A stretch of DNA of 64,000 nucleotides from the NCBI RefSeq assembly GCF_014648875.1, contig NZ_BMRY01000013.1:124001-188000 (forward strand), in the 5' to 3' direction. Of the stretch, positions 34,007 to 42,388 are shown one piece after another; the stretch's first letter is position 1, and each line of letters begins with the position of its first letter. The translations under genes were made by a program, and so were the position numbers. The stretch comes from Streptomyces parvus (GTDB lineage Bacteria > Actinomycetota > Actinomycetes > Streptomycetales > Streptomycetaceae). The notes under the pieces are model-generated. The model made no database searches, had not been told where the DNA came from, and worked only from the letters and a program-made list of their open reading frames with translations.

Positions 34007-34942
34007 ATGGGGGTCTTCGTCTACCTGCCCCTCGTGCTGCCCCTGACCGCGCTGCCGATCGCGCGCCTGGCCGAACAGCATCTGCACCCCCGCAGGGCGG
34101 CCCGGCTGCTCACCACCGTCGCCGTCATCCTCGCTTCCTGCAGCCTGCTGTGCCTCGGACTGCTGGTGGTCGTGGGCACTGCCCAGCTGCCCGGCAACCC
34201 GCTGCCCGACGGCTGGTCCGACGACGAGGTCCGCGAGGCCGTACCGCACGACGCGTTCGCGGGCAAGGCGTCCATCCTGGCGCTCGTCGTGGTGGCCGCG
34301 GCCTGCGGATTCACCGTCCACCGCCACTTCCGCTTCCGGTCCCGGGCCCACCGGGCGCTCCGCGGACTGGGGCGGGCCGGCGACGTCGCCGTGCTGCCCG
34401 ACGCCGTCCCGTACGCCTACGCGCTCCCCGGCTCCCCGGGGCGGGTGATGGTCTCCACGGCCATGCTCGCCTGCCTCGAACCGGCCGAGCGCCGGGCGCT
34501 GTTCGCCCATGAGCGGGCCCACCTGACCGGGCGTCATCACCGGCTGCTGCTCGCGACCCGGCTGGCCGGCTGCGTCAACCCCCTGCTGTGGCCGTTGCTC
34601 GGGGCCCTGGTCTACAGCACGGAGCGCTGGGCGGACGAGGAGGCGGCCCGGGTCACCGGCGACCGCCGGCTGACCGCCCGCGCGGTCGGCAAGGCGGCGC
34701 TCGTCGCCCGCCCGATGCCCGGCGGAGCGGCCTTCGCCGCCTTCGCCACCGCGGGCCCGGTGCCCCGCCGGGTGGCGGCGCTCCTGGGGCCGGTACCGCC
34801 GGACCGGAGTTGGCCCCCGGCCCTCACGCCGGCCGGGGCCGCCGCGCTCGTCGCCGCGGCCGGGACGACCGTCTCCGCACTGTCCTCGCTGAACGCGGCC
34901 GTCGCTCTGTTCCTCGTCCTGGAGGCGGCGACCCCGCTGTAG
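34007..34942 (+). CDS. M56 family membrane metallopeptidase (BlaR1-like, no sensor domain)
   Basis: 311 aa. Helices at about 1-20, 28-55, 85-105 and near the C-terminus; zinc motif HERAH (FAHERAHLTGRHHR) and a following Glu in ERWADEEAARV. M56 enzymes such as BlaR1 cleave or inactivate BlaI-type repressors. This one lacks the penicillin-binding sensor domain of BlaR1, so the trigger is unknown. Two bases separate it from the repressor gene, and it is read in the same direction. A second, separate M56 gene lies at 60993. Confidence 0.9.
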   Translation: MGVFVYLPLVLPLTALPIARLAEQHLHPRRAARLLTTVAVILASCSLLCLGLLVVVGTAQLPGNPLPDGWSDDEVREAVPHDAFAGKASILALVVVAAACGFTVHRHFRFRSRAHRALRGLGRAGDVAVLPDAVPYAYALPGSPGRVMVSTAMLACLEPAERRALFAHERAHLTGRHHRLLLATRLAGCVNPLLWPLLGALVYSTERWADEEAARVTGDRRLTARAVGKAALVARPMPGGAAFAAFATAGPVPRRVAALLGPVPPDRSWPPALTPAGAAALVAAAGTTVSALSSLNAAVALFLVLEAATPL

Positions 34943-35278
34943 CAGGTGTCCGTTCAGTAATGAGATGCCCCTTTGGCGTACGGTTCTCGTCACGGCAGCC
35001 ACCCCCGGACTGCCCATCTACTCCGCTGTAGAGTTCATGGACCGCAGGCCCGACCGTGGGCAGAGCCGGGAACGTACCGGCGCGGCGGAGCGGGCCCCAC
35101 CCCTCCACACAGTGGCTGGAACCACCCAGCCGGACAGGAGCCACGCGTTGTATGCCAGTACGGGCCCTTCGGGGCCTGACCTTCGCCCTCCGGGGCCTGA
35201 CTTCCACCGCATCCGGCCCGCCGCCGACGAGGCGGCCACGGCCCGGCCCGGACGCCGCTCCCACGGGGCGGGAAACCG
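34943..35278 (+). other. Gap with BlaI-type operator and long leader of the CNNM operon
   Basis: 336 bases with no convincing gene. The BlaI-type palindrome is at 35017-35032. An open frame of 81 codons begins with ATG 35037, five bases after the palindrome, and its TGA overlaps the GTG start of the CNNM gene. Its third-position GC is lower than in real genes here. GGGGCCTGAC occurs twice (near 35173 and 35196), inside small hairpins. No known riboswitch consensus was recognised. Confidence 0.5.
35017..35032. promoter_or_regulatory. BlaI-type operator, copy 2 (CNNM operon)
   Basis: TCTACTCCGCTGTAGA: half-sites TCTAC and GTAGA with the same 6-base spacing as copies 1 and 3. The downstream edge reads TAGAGT, a -10-like hexamer, on the plus strand towards the CNNM genes. 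Confidence 0.8.
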
Positions 35279-36637
35279 GTGATCGCCGCGCTGTTCGGCC
35301 TCCTGGCCGTCTTCGTCCTGACCGCGGGAACCGGCTACTTCGTGGCCCAGGAGTTCGCCTACGTCTCGGCCGACCGCCTCACCCTCTCGCGCGAGGCGGC
35401 GGCCGGTGACAAACGGGCCGCCCGCGCCGTGAAGGTGCTGGAGCGTCTCTCGTTCATGCTCTCCGGGGCACAGCTCGGCATCACCGTCACCGGGCTGATC
35501 GTCGGCTTCCTCGCCGAGCCGTCCGTCTCCACGCTGCTGCGGCCCGCCCTCAGCGGCACCGGCGTACCCGACGGCGTGGTCTCCGGCATCTCCGTCGTGC
35601 TGTCCTTCGTGGTGGCGACCGTCATCCAGATGGTCCTGGGTGAACTCGCCCCGAAGAACCTGGCCCTCGCCATCCCGGAGCGGATGGCGAAGTCCCTGGC
35701 CGCCTCCACTCTGATCTACCTCCGGGCCGTCGGCCCGGTGATCCGTATCTTCGACAGCGCCGCCAACCGGCTGCTGCGCCGGATCGGCATCGAACCCGTC
35801 GAGGAACTGCACCACGGCGCCACCCTGGAGGAGCTGGGCCACCTCATCGGCGAATCCCACGAACAGGGCGAGCTGCCCGCCGCCACCGCCGAACTGATCG
35901 ACCACGCCCTGGAGTTCTCCGAGCGGACCCTGGGCGAGGTGATGATCCCGCGCGCCGACGTGGCGTTCGTCCGCCGCGACGCCCCCGCCACCGAGGCCGT
36001 CGAGCTGATCGCCCGGCACGGGCACTCCAACTACCCGGTGCTCGGGGACCACCCGGACGACCCGGCCGGCGTCATCGGCGTACGGGAGCTGATGCGGCTG
36101 CCCGCCGCCGACGTCGCGAGCACCACCGTCGGCTCCCTGGCCCGCCGCCCCCTCCTGCTGCCGGAACTGCTCAAGCTCCCGGCGGCGGTCGCGCAGATGC
36201 GGGAGCGGGACGACGAGTTCGCCGTGGTCCTGGACGAGCACGGCGGTCTCGCCGGGATCGTCACGTACGAGGACATCGCCGAGGAGCTCGTCGGGGACAT
36301 CGCCGACGAGTCCGACACCGTCGTCGAACTCGCGGTCGCCGACGGCTCCGGCTGGATCGTGGACGCCGGCCGCCGCCTCGACGAGATCGAGGAGGCCACC
36401 GGGATCGAACTGCCCCAGGAGAGCGACGACTACGACACCCTGGCCGGACTGATCATCGACCGGCTGGGCCGCTTCCCGACGGTGGGGGACCGGCTGACGG
36501 TCTCCGGTGTCCGGATCGCCGTCCGCTCGCTGGACCGGCACGTCGCCGAGTACGTCCGCATCGAGCGCGAGGACCGCACCGCTGAGCCCGATCGGACCGC
36601 CGACGCCGATCGCACCGGACAGGAGCCGCAGGCATGA
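35279..36637 (+). CDS. CNNM/CorC-type membrane protein with CBS pair
   Basis: 452 aa. N-terminal CNNM (DUF21) membrane domain with TGYFVAQEFAYVSADR, AQLGITVTGLIVGFLAEP and GELAPKNLA; then a CBS pair beginning TLGEVMIPRADVAFV and including VVLDEHGGLAGIVTYEDIAEELVGDI. The CorC_HlyC domain ends it (DDYDTLAGLIIDRLGRFPTVGD). Family members are linked to magnesium or other divalent-cation export. GTG 35279 has only a weak ribosome-binding site but overlaps the stop of an upstream frame. The next gene overlaps by four bases (ATGA). Confidence 0.92.
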   Translation: MIAALFGLLAVFVLTAGTGYFVAQEFAYVSADRLTLSREAAAGDKRAARAVKVLERLSFMLSGAQLGITVTGLIVGFLAEPSVSTLLRPALSGTGVPDGVVSGISVVLSFVVATVIQMVLGELAPKNLALAIPERMAKSLAASTLIYLRAVGPVIRIFDSAANRLLRRIGIEPVEELHHGATLEELGHLIGESHEQGELPAATAELIDHALEFSERTLGEVMIPRADVAFVRRDAPATEAVELIARHGHSNYPVLGDHPDDPAGVIGVRELMRLPAADVASTTVGSLARRPLLLPELLKLPAAVAQMRERDDEFAVVLDEHGGLAGIVTYEDIAEELVGDIADESDTVVELAVADGSGWIVDAGRRLDEIEEATGIELPQESDDYDTLAGLIIDRLGRFPTVGDRLTVSGVRIAVRSLDRHVAEYVRIEREDRTAEPDRTADADRTGQEPQA

Positions 36638-37656
36638 GCTTCCCCCTGGCCCTCTTCGTGACCGTCCTGCTGCTGATCGGCAGCGGCTTCTTCGTCGCCG
36701 CCGAATTCGCCCTGGTCGCCTCCAAACGACACCGTATGGAACAGGCCGCCGCTCGCGGGCAGCGCGGTGCCAAGGCCGCGCTCGCCGGAATGCGCGAACT
36801 GTCGCTGATGCTGGCGGGCGCCCAGCTCGGCATCACCATCTGCACCCTGGGCCTCGGCTCCGTCTCCAAGCCGGCCATCTCGCACGAGCTGGACCCGCTG
36901 CTGGAGAAGCTCGGACTGCCCGCGGCCCTCAGCTACGGCATCGCCTTCGCGCTCGCCATGATCGTCGTCGTCTTCCTGCACATGGTCGTCGGCGAGATGG
37001 CCCCCAAGTCCTGGGCCATCGCCCACCCCGAGCGCTCCGCGATGCTGCTGAGCCCGGCCTTCCGGGCCCTGGTCAACGCCGTACGGCCGCTGATCCGGCT
37101 GATGAACTGGATCAGCAACGGCCTGGTGCGGCTCTGCCGGGTCACCCCGCGCGACGAGCTGACCTCGGTGCACAACCGGGACCAGCTCACCCACCTCATC
37201 GAGGAGTCCGAGCGGCTGGGGCTGATCAGCCACGGCGACTCCGGCCTGATGACCCGGTCCCTGACCGAACCGCAGGCCCCGGTCTCCACTCTCCGGATCC
37301 CGGCCGAACGGATCGCGACCGTCCCGGCCGACGCGGGACTCGACGAGGTCCTGGCCACCGCCGCCGACGCCGACCGCACCCGCCTGCTGGTACGGGACGG
37401 GGAGGAGGTCCTCGGATCGGTGCACGCCCGGGACGCCCTCGTGGCCCGCGCCGGAGGCCGGGCGGTCCTCGCCCGGGACCTGGCCCGCCCGGTCCCGGAA
37501 CTCGCCCCGGACGCCACCGCGGCGCACGCGGTGGAGCAGTTGCGCGAGCGGCGCGCGACGATCGCCGTCGTACGGGACGGGGAGGGCCGGATCACCGGAC
37601 TGGTCAGCCTGGACGACCTGCTCGCCAGGCTGCTGCACCCGCCGACGGCCGCCTGA
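36634..37656 (+). CDS. Second CNNM-type membrane protein, short form
   Basis: 340 aa. CNNM membrane domain (GSGFFVAAEFALVASKRHRM, AQLGITICTLGLGSVSKPA, GEMAPKSWAIAHPER), then a CBS pair (VSTLRIPAERIATVP to ITGLVSLDDLLARLL). The C-terminal CorC_HlyC domain of its upstream paralogue is missing. The two proteins differ enough to suggest an old duplication, perhaps working as a heteromer. The ATG overlaps the previous TGA. Confidence 0.92.
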   Translation: MSFPLALFVTVLLLIGSGFFVAAEFALVASKRHRMEQAAARGQRGAKAALAGMRELSLMLAGAQLGITICTLGLGSVSKPAISHELDPLLEKLGLPAALSYGIAFALAMIVVVFLHMVVGEMAPKSWAIAHPERSAMLLSPAFRALVNAVRPLIRLMNWISNGLVRLCRVTPRDELTSVHNRDQLTHLIEESERLGLISHGDSGLMTRSLTEPQAPVSTLRIPAERIATVPADAGLDEVLATAADADRTRLLVRDGEEVLGSVHARDALVARAGGRAVLARDLARPVPELAPDATAAHAVEQLRERRATIAVVRDGEGRITGLVSLDDLLARLLHPPTAA

Positions 37657-37662
37657 GCGGCG

Positions 37663-37914
37663 CTACGGGTCCCGACGCTCGGTCGTCTCCCCGCGGATCA
37701 CCCGGGGAGTCGGCCGGGCGTCGTCGTTCGCGGCGCCAGGGCCGGTGCCCGGGGGAGCGGGCTGCGGGGTGTCCTGCTCCTTGAGGGCCCGCTTCTCGCT
37801 CTTGAGGATGCGGGCGGCCTTGCCGGCGGACCGAACCAGATCCGGCAGCCTCTTGATGCTCAGGACCACCACGATCACAAGAAGAACGAGGGTGAGTTCG
37901 CCGATCCCCAACAT
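37663..37914 (-). CDS. TatA/Hcf106-like protein
   Basis: 83 aa. N-terminal helix MLGIGELTLVLLVIVVVLS, then the hinge and amphipathic helix KRLPDLVRSAGKAARILKSEKRALKE and a disordered tail, which is the TatA layout. The hinge lacks the FG pair typical of the main TatA, so this is probably a secondary paralogue. It lies alone, convergent with the CNNM genes, and has its own BlaI-type operator 40 bases upstream, so a stress-linked export role is plausible. Confidence 0.85.
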   Translation of the reverse strand: MLGIGELTLVLLVIVVVLSIKRLPDLVRSAGKAARILKSEKRALKEQDTPQPAPPGTGPGAANDDARPTPRVIRGETTERRDP

Positions 37915-37953
37915 GGCTGCTGCTTTCTCTGGAGCCGTCTACGACGGAGATAA

Positions 37954-37969
37954 TCTACAGGTCTGTAGA
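37954..37969. promoter_or_regulatory. BlaI-type operator, copy 3 (tatA-like gene)
   Basis: TCTACAGGTCTGTAGA, same half-sites and spacing as copies 1 and 2. On the minus strand it ends in TAGATT, again -10-like, at a suitable distance before the tatA-like start at 37914. Confidence 0.85.
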
Positions 37970-37998
37970 GCAGGTCCGCCCCGACGAACTCGATCAGA

Positions 37999-39366
37999 TC
38001 AAGGAGCACTTCGTCGACGTGGCCCGCCGCGCCCCGCGCCCCGCCGGCGGCTCGGACCCGGAGCCGGAACGAGGCGGAACGCCGTGTTGAGGACATGGTC
38101 GGCCACATCGCGCGATGGCTTGTCCGTGAGGTCGGTGAGCAGCCGGGCCAGCAGGTCGAGGAGGAACGGCGAGCCCATGACGTACCGGTTGAGGACCGGC
38201 TGGAAGCCCGAGCGGCTGAAGACCAGGTCGGCCGCGGTGTTGCCGAGCCGGTAGTAGCGGCCCCAGCGGCGGTTCATCTCCACCGGGTAGCCGCGCAGTA
38301 CCTGTTCGCGGCGGGGGCCTTGGGGGTGCGCCAGGGCGAGGGCCGCGGTCTCGGCGGCCACCTCGCCCGCCTCCATCGCCTGGGCGATGCCCTCGCCGTT
38401 CCAGGGGCTCACCATCCCGCCGGAGTCGCCGACCAGCAACAGCCCCCGGGCGTACAGCGGATGGCGGTTGAAGCCGAGGGGCAGGGCGGCGCTGCGCACC
38501 GGGCCCTCCGCGTTCTCCTCGCGCAGCCCCCACTGCTCCGGGGTGCGGGCCAGCCACTGGTCCAGGGTGGCGCGCAGGTCCGCCTTGCCGTGCCGCCGGT
38601 GGGGAAGCGCTCCGAGCCCGACGTTGACCCGGCCGTCGCCCATCGGGAAGATCCAGCCGTAGCCGGGAAGGTACGGGCCCCCGTCCGGGAAACGGAGGTC
38701 GGCCCACAGCTCCAGGTACTCCTCCCGGGAGCGTTCGGGGCTGCGGTAGTAGCGCCGGGCGGCGGTCGCGATCTGCCGTCGCGGGTCCCGCTCCAGGCCC
38801 AGCGCCAGGGCGAGGCGGGCGGACGCCCCGTCGGCGGCGATGACGACCGGCGCGCGGAAGCCGGCCGGCTCCGGCACGTCCGGGGAGTCCGAGGACGCGA
38901 CGACCCCGGTGACCCGGCCCGCCCGGTCCGTCAGCGGCCGCTCCGCCTTCCAGCCGCTGTACAGCCGGGCCCCCGCCGCCACCGCGTGCCGGGCCAGGAT
39001 GTCGTCGAAGTCGTGCCGGCTGCGGGAGAGGCCGAAGTCCGGGTAGCGGCCCAGCGACGGCCACTCGATGTGCACCCGGTGCTTCCCGGCCACCCAGCGC
39101 ATCCCGCGCGAACGCGTCCAGCCCGGTGCGGTGATGTCGACGCCCATCCGGATGAGCTGGTGCACCGCCCGCGGGGTGAGACCGTCGCCGCACACCTTCT
39201 CCCGGGGGAAGCGGGCCTTCTCCAGCAGGATCACGTCGACTCCGGCCCGTGCCAGGTGGTACGCGGCCGAGGAGCCGGCCGGGCCCGCCCCCACCACGAT
39301 CACCTGGGCGTCCGTATCCGTACGGGACTCCTCCCGTGCGCCCGCGTCCGTCGGCTGCTCCCGCAT
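37999..39366 (-). CDS. Geranylgeranyl reductase family FAD-dependent oxidoreductase
   Basis: 455 aa. N-terminal FAD site VIVVGAGPAGSSAAYHLARAGVDVILLEKARFPREKVCGDGLTPRAV, the GG-reductase hallmark with the conserved Cys-Gly-Asp. The second block GLLLVGDSGGMVSPWNGEGIAQAMEAGEVAAE is also present. The family reduces isoprenoid chains or oxidises ring compounds; Streptomyces members are often beside respiratory or menaquinone genes, but here none is visible. ATG 39366 follows AAGGGG; a GTG two codons earlier has worse spacing. The last 25 residues are Arg/Gly/Pro-rich, and the opposite strand there looks weakly coding. Confidence 0.87.
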   Translation of the reverse strand: MREQPTDAGAREESRTDTDAQVIVVGAGPAGSSAAYHLARAGVDVILLEKARFPREKVCGDGLTPRAVHQLIRMGVDITAPGWTRSRGMRWVAGKHRVHIEWPSLGRYPDFGLSRSRHDFDDILARHAVAAGARLYSGWKAERPLTDRAGRVTGVVASSDSPDVPEPAGFRAPVVIAADGASARLALALGLERDPRRQIATAARRYYRSPERSREEYLELWADLRFPDGGPYLPGYGWIFPMGDGRVNVGLGALPHRRHGKADLRATLDQWLARTPEQWGLREENAEGPVRSAALPLGFNRHPLYARGLLLVGDSGGMVSPWNGEGIAQAMEAGEVAAETAALALAHPQGPRREQVLRGYPVEMNRRWGRYYRLGNTAADLVFSRSGFQPVLNRYVMGSPFLLDLLARLLTDLTDKPSRDVADHVLNTAFRLVPAPGPSRRRGAGRGGPRRRSAP

Positions 39367-39388
39367 GACCACCCCTTCGTCAACGGCC

Positions 39389-39419
39389 GTTGCCTGCCGG
39401 GGCGGCAGCCCCGGGCAAC
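39389..39419. terminator. Hairpin downstream of the LigD-type gene
   Basis: GTTGCC (39389-39394) pairs with GGCAAC (39414-39419), with an inner CCGGGG/CCCCGG stem. It sits in the 133-base gap after the phosphoesterase-domain gene and before the flavoprotein start, so it could end the former transcript. Confidence 0.55.
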
Positions 39420-39499
39420 ATCATCGATCAGGAAGGGCCGGGGCGGTACCCGGCGTCCGGACAACGGGGATGGCGGGGGCGGGCCGCCCGTCCGGTGCG

Positions 39500-40063
39500 T
39501 CAGCCCTCGCCGCCCCGGGCCGCCGCCGCGGCGACCTGGTGCAGCGTCCGTCCCGTACGGGCGGACCGGGCGTGGTACGGGTCGGGCGAACCGGGCCGGC
39601 CGCGAACGGCGAGGCGGTCGTTGGCCTTGATCAGCAGCCAGGCCTCATGGCCGCCGCTGTCCGGCTCGTCGCCCTTCTGGATGCGGGTGAGCGCGAACTC
39701 GCCGTGCAGCTTCGACCCGTACAGCCAGAACGTCGCGTGACCCAGCTCCAGGGACTCGGAGAAGGGGACGGAGTCGCCCTGCCCGTCGTGTCCGAGCGGC
39801 CGGTAGGTGCCCTGGTCCCAGACGATGACCGTGCCGCTGCCGGACTCGCCCCGGGGGATGACCCCCTCGAACTCGCGGTACTCCAGAGCGTGATCCTCCG
39901 TCGGCACGGCGAGCCGGCGGTCGCTGGGGTTCTCCGAAGGTCCGCGAGGCACCGCCCAGGACTTCAGTACGCCGTCGACCTCCAGCCGGAAGTCGAAGTG
40001 CAGCCGTCGCGCGTCATGGATCTGCACGACGAAGTGGGGCCGCGGTGTGCCGTCGTTCTCCAC
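39500..40063 (-). CDS. Stand-alone LigD-type 3'-phosphoesterase (PE) domain protein
   Basis: 187 aa. PE-domain core: PHFVVQIHDARRLHFDFRLEVDGVLKSWAVPRGPSENPSDRRLAVPTEDHALEYREFEG, then GTVIVWDQGTY and a late LHGEFALTRI block. In LigD this domain trims 3' ribonucleotides and phosphates during end joining. Here no ligase or polymerase domain is attached or adjacent. One oddity: the usual His in WDFRLE-type motifs is kept as LHFDFRLE. GTG 40063 is preferred because AAGGGAG lies six bases upstream; a GTG 51 codons earlier is possible but opens a non-family extension. Confidence 0.82.
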   Translation of the reverse strand: MENDGTPRPHFVVQIHDARRLHFDFRLEVDGVLKSWAVPRGPSENPSDRRLAVPTEDHALEYREFEGVIPRGESGSGTVIVWDQGTYRPLGHDGQGDSVPFSESLELGHATFWLYGSKLHGEFALTRIQKGDEPDSGGHEAWLLIKANDRLAVRGRPGSPDPYHARSARTGRTLHQVAAAAARGGEG

Positions 40064-40336
40064 GTCGTGCTCCCTTCGCCGCCCGGTCCGTATCTCCACT
40101 CTGCCGCCGCCCCGGGGGAACCGCACGACGGGGCCGCTGCCTTCAGGTGCATATGCCAACGGGGCATGCCGTTCCTTCTCCGGTCCGGACCAAGTTATTG
40201 ACGGCTCCTGTGGCACTCCCTTAAATCAAGAATTGAAATATGCGCCCGAGGTGATCGCCCCAACCGTTCACCTCTCGGCGTTGACCTGTCATGCGCATGC
40301 CCTCCATCTGTATGTCCCCCCACGCGAAGTGATGTG
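40064..40336. other. Divergent gap before the GH16 gene
   Basis: 273 bases. The central part (40190-40245) is A/T-rich for this genome (AAATCAAGAATTGAAATATG) and is the likely promoter zone for the secreted glucanase and perhaps the phosphoesterase gene. I see no gene or clear operator. Confidence 0.5.
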
Positions 40337-41242
40337 ATGACCGTGCACCCCACGCACTCCACGGCGCGCAGCGTCTCCCGGCGCCGCCGCGTCGCCCTCT
40401 ACGCGGCCTCGCTGCTCTGCTGTTCCGCCATCCTCACCGCACTCCCCGGCGGAGCCTCCGCCGCGCCCGCAGGCGACTCCCCGGCCCCCGTGCCAGGAAC
40501 CATGGCCGTCGCCTTCGAGGACCAGTTCGACGGGCCGGCCGGCGCCGGTGTCGACGGCGGCAAGTGGCAGATCGAGACCGGCGACAACGTCAACAACCAC
40601 GAGCGGCAGTACTACACGCCGGGCAACGACAACGCCGCGCTCGACGGCCAGGGCAACCTCGTGATCACCGCCCGGAAGGAGAACCCGGGCAACTACCAGT
40701 GCTGGTACGGGGCGTGCGAGTACACCTCGTCCCGGCTCAACACGTCCGGGAAGTTCGCCGCCGCCTACGGCCATGTCGAGGCCCGGATCAAGATCCCGCG
40801 CGGCCAGGGCATCTGGCCCGCGTTCTGGATGCTCGGGGACGACTTCGGCAACGTCGGCTGGCCGAACAGCGGCGAGATCGACATCATGGAGAACGTCGGC
40901 TTCGAGCCCGGCACGGTCCACGGCACCCTGCACGGCCCCGGCTACTCCGGCTCAGGTGGGATCGGCGCCGCGTACACGCTTCCCAACGGGCAGGCGTTCG
41001 CCGACGACTTCCACACCTTCTCCGTCGACTGGGCGCCCGACTCCATCACCTGGTCCGTCGACGGCAACGTCTTCCAGCGGCGCACCCCCGCCGATCTGGG
41101 CGGCAACCAGTGGGTGTTCAACAAGCCCTTCTTCCTCATCCTGAACCTCGCGGTCGGCGGCTACTGGCCCGGCGACCCCGACGGCTCCACCCGGTTCCCG
41201 CAGCAGATGGTCATCGACTACGTCCGGGTGACGACGTCGTGA
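40337..41242 (+). CDS. Secreted GH16 endo-beta-1,3-glucanase-like enzyme
   Basis: 301 aa. Basic N-terminus (SVSRRRRVALYAAS), hydrophobic core and an ASAAPAG cleavage region give a Sec signal of about 43 residues. The single GH16 domain has EDQFDG, GKFAAAYGHVEARIKIPRGQGIWPAFWMLG, catalytic GEIDIMENVG (two Glu) and FHTFSVDWAPDSITWSVDG. This is the laminarinase group, which cuts beta-1,3-glucans of fungi and algae. No carbohydrate-binding module follows. ATG 40337 follows only a weak ribosome-binding site. A strong hairpin ends the gene. Confidence 0.92.
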   Translation: MTVHPTHSTARSVSRRRRVALYAASLLCCSAILTALPGGASAAPAGDSPAPVPGTMAVAFEDQFDGPAGAGVDGGKWQIETGDNVNNHERQYYTPGNDNAALDGQGNLVITARKENPGNYQCWYGACEYTSSRLNTSGKFAAAYGHVEARIKIPRGQGIWPAFWMLGDDFGNVGWPNSGEIDIMENVGFEPGTVHGTLHGPGYSGSGGIGAAYTLPNGQAFADDFHTFSVDWAPDSITWSVDGNVFQRRTPADLGGNQWVFNKPFFLILNLAVGGYWPGDPDGSTRFPQQMVIDYVRVTTS

Positions 41243-41272
41243 CGGCCGACGGCTGACCGGGAGCCCTGAAAC

Positions 41273-41308
41273 GTGGACGGCGGCAGAGGTGCTCCTGCCG
41301 CCGTCCAC
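41273..41308. terminator. Terminator hairpin after the GH16 gene
   Basis: Perfect 14-bp stem (GTGGACGGCGGCAG and its complement) around the loop AGGTGCTC, 31 bases after the glucanase stop codon. Confidence 0.85.
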
Positions 41309-41364
41309 CCATCCACATCCCCCGTCCACCCGCCCGCCCCGTCCGGCACGAGAAGCGGAATAGC

Positions 41365-42357
41365 ATGATCCTCATGGAACAGCGCACACTCGGCAGGACC
41401 GGCCGTGACGTCTCGGTCGTCGGACAGGGCACCTGGCAGCTCGGCGGTGACTGGGGCGAGGTCGCGGAGGACGACGCGTTCGACGTCCTCGACGCGGCCG
41501 TCGAATCCGGCGTCACCTTCTTCGACACCGCGGACGTGTACGGGGACGGCCGCAGCGAACAGCTCATCGGCCGCTACCTCAAGAACCGCCCCGACGCGGA
41601 CGTCTTCGTCGCCACCAAGATGGGCCGCCGCGCCGACCAGGTGCCGGAGAACTACGTCCTGGACAACTTCCGTACCTGGAACGACCGTTCCCGGGCCAAC
41701 CTCGGCACCGACACGCTCGACCTCGTACAGCTGCACTGCCCGCCCAGCAGCGTCTACTCCTCCGACGCCGTCTACGACGCCCTGGACACCCTGGTCGCCG
41801 AGCAGCGGATCGCCGCCTACGCGGTGAGCGTCGAGACCTGCGCCGAGGCTCTCGCCGCCATCGCACGCCCCGGCGTCGCGAGCGTGCAGATCATCCTCAA
41901 CCCGTTCCGCCTGAAGCCGCTCGACGAGGTCCTCCCGGCGGCCGCCGCCGCGGGCGTCGGCATCATCGCCCGGGTCCCCCTCGCCTCCGGCCTGCTCTCC
42001 GGCAAGTACACCGAGGACACCGTCTTCGGCCCCGAGGACCACCGCACGTACAACCGGCACGGTGAGGCGTTCGACCAGGGCGAGACGTTCTCCGGCATCG
42101 ACTACGCCACCGGCGTCGCCGCCGCGGCCGAGTTCGCCGGGCTGGCCCCGGAAGGCGCCACCCCCGCGCAGACCGCGCTGCGCTGGATCATCCAGCAGCC
42201 GGGCGTCACCAGCGTGATCCCCGGGGCGCGTTCGGTGGAACAGACCCGCGCCAACGCAGCTGCCGCCGCCCTGCCGCCGCTGCCGCAGAGCACGCTGGAC
42301 GCCGTGCGGGAGCTGTACGACCGGTCGATCCGCGGGGAGGTCCACGGCCGCTGGTGA
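41365..42357 (+). CDS. Aldo/keto reductase
   Basis: 330 aa. AKR tetrad: Asp in FFDTADVYGDG (with Tyr), Lys in VATKMG and His in VQLHCPP. The C-terminal NADPH site is VIPGARSVEQTRANAAA. It belongs to the beta-barrel group with DVYGDGRSE, typical of general stress-type reductases. The start could be the Met at 41365 or the one at 41374. It converges on the Ser/Thr kinase gene with a 31-base gap. Substrate unknown. Confidence 0.92.
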   Translation: MILMEQRTLGRTGRDVSVVGQGTWQLGGDWGEVAEDDAFDVLDAAVESGVTFFDTADVYGDGRSEQLIGRYLKNRPDADVFVATKMGRRADQVPENYVLDNFRTWNDRSRANLGTDTLDLVQLHCPPSSVYSSDAVYDALDTLVAEQRIAAYAVSVETCAEALAAIARPGVASVQIILNPFRLKPLDEVLPAAAAAGVGIIARVPLASGLLSGKYTEDTVFGPEDHRTYNRHGEAFDQGETFSGIDYATGVAAAAEFAGLAPEGATPAQTALRWIIQQPGVTSVIPGARSVEQTRANAAAAALPPLPQSTLDAVRELYDRSIRGEVHGRW

Positions 42358-42388
42358 CGGCGACGGGCCAAGGGGCGGCGAGCGGGAC

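Noticed and set aside
34943-35278. Riboswitch (M-box, ydaO or yybP type) before the CNNM operon
   Set aside because: The cation-transport link made it attractive, but none of the conserved cores I know is present.
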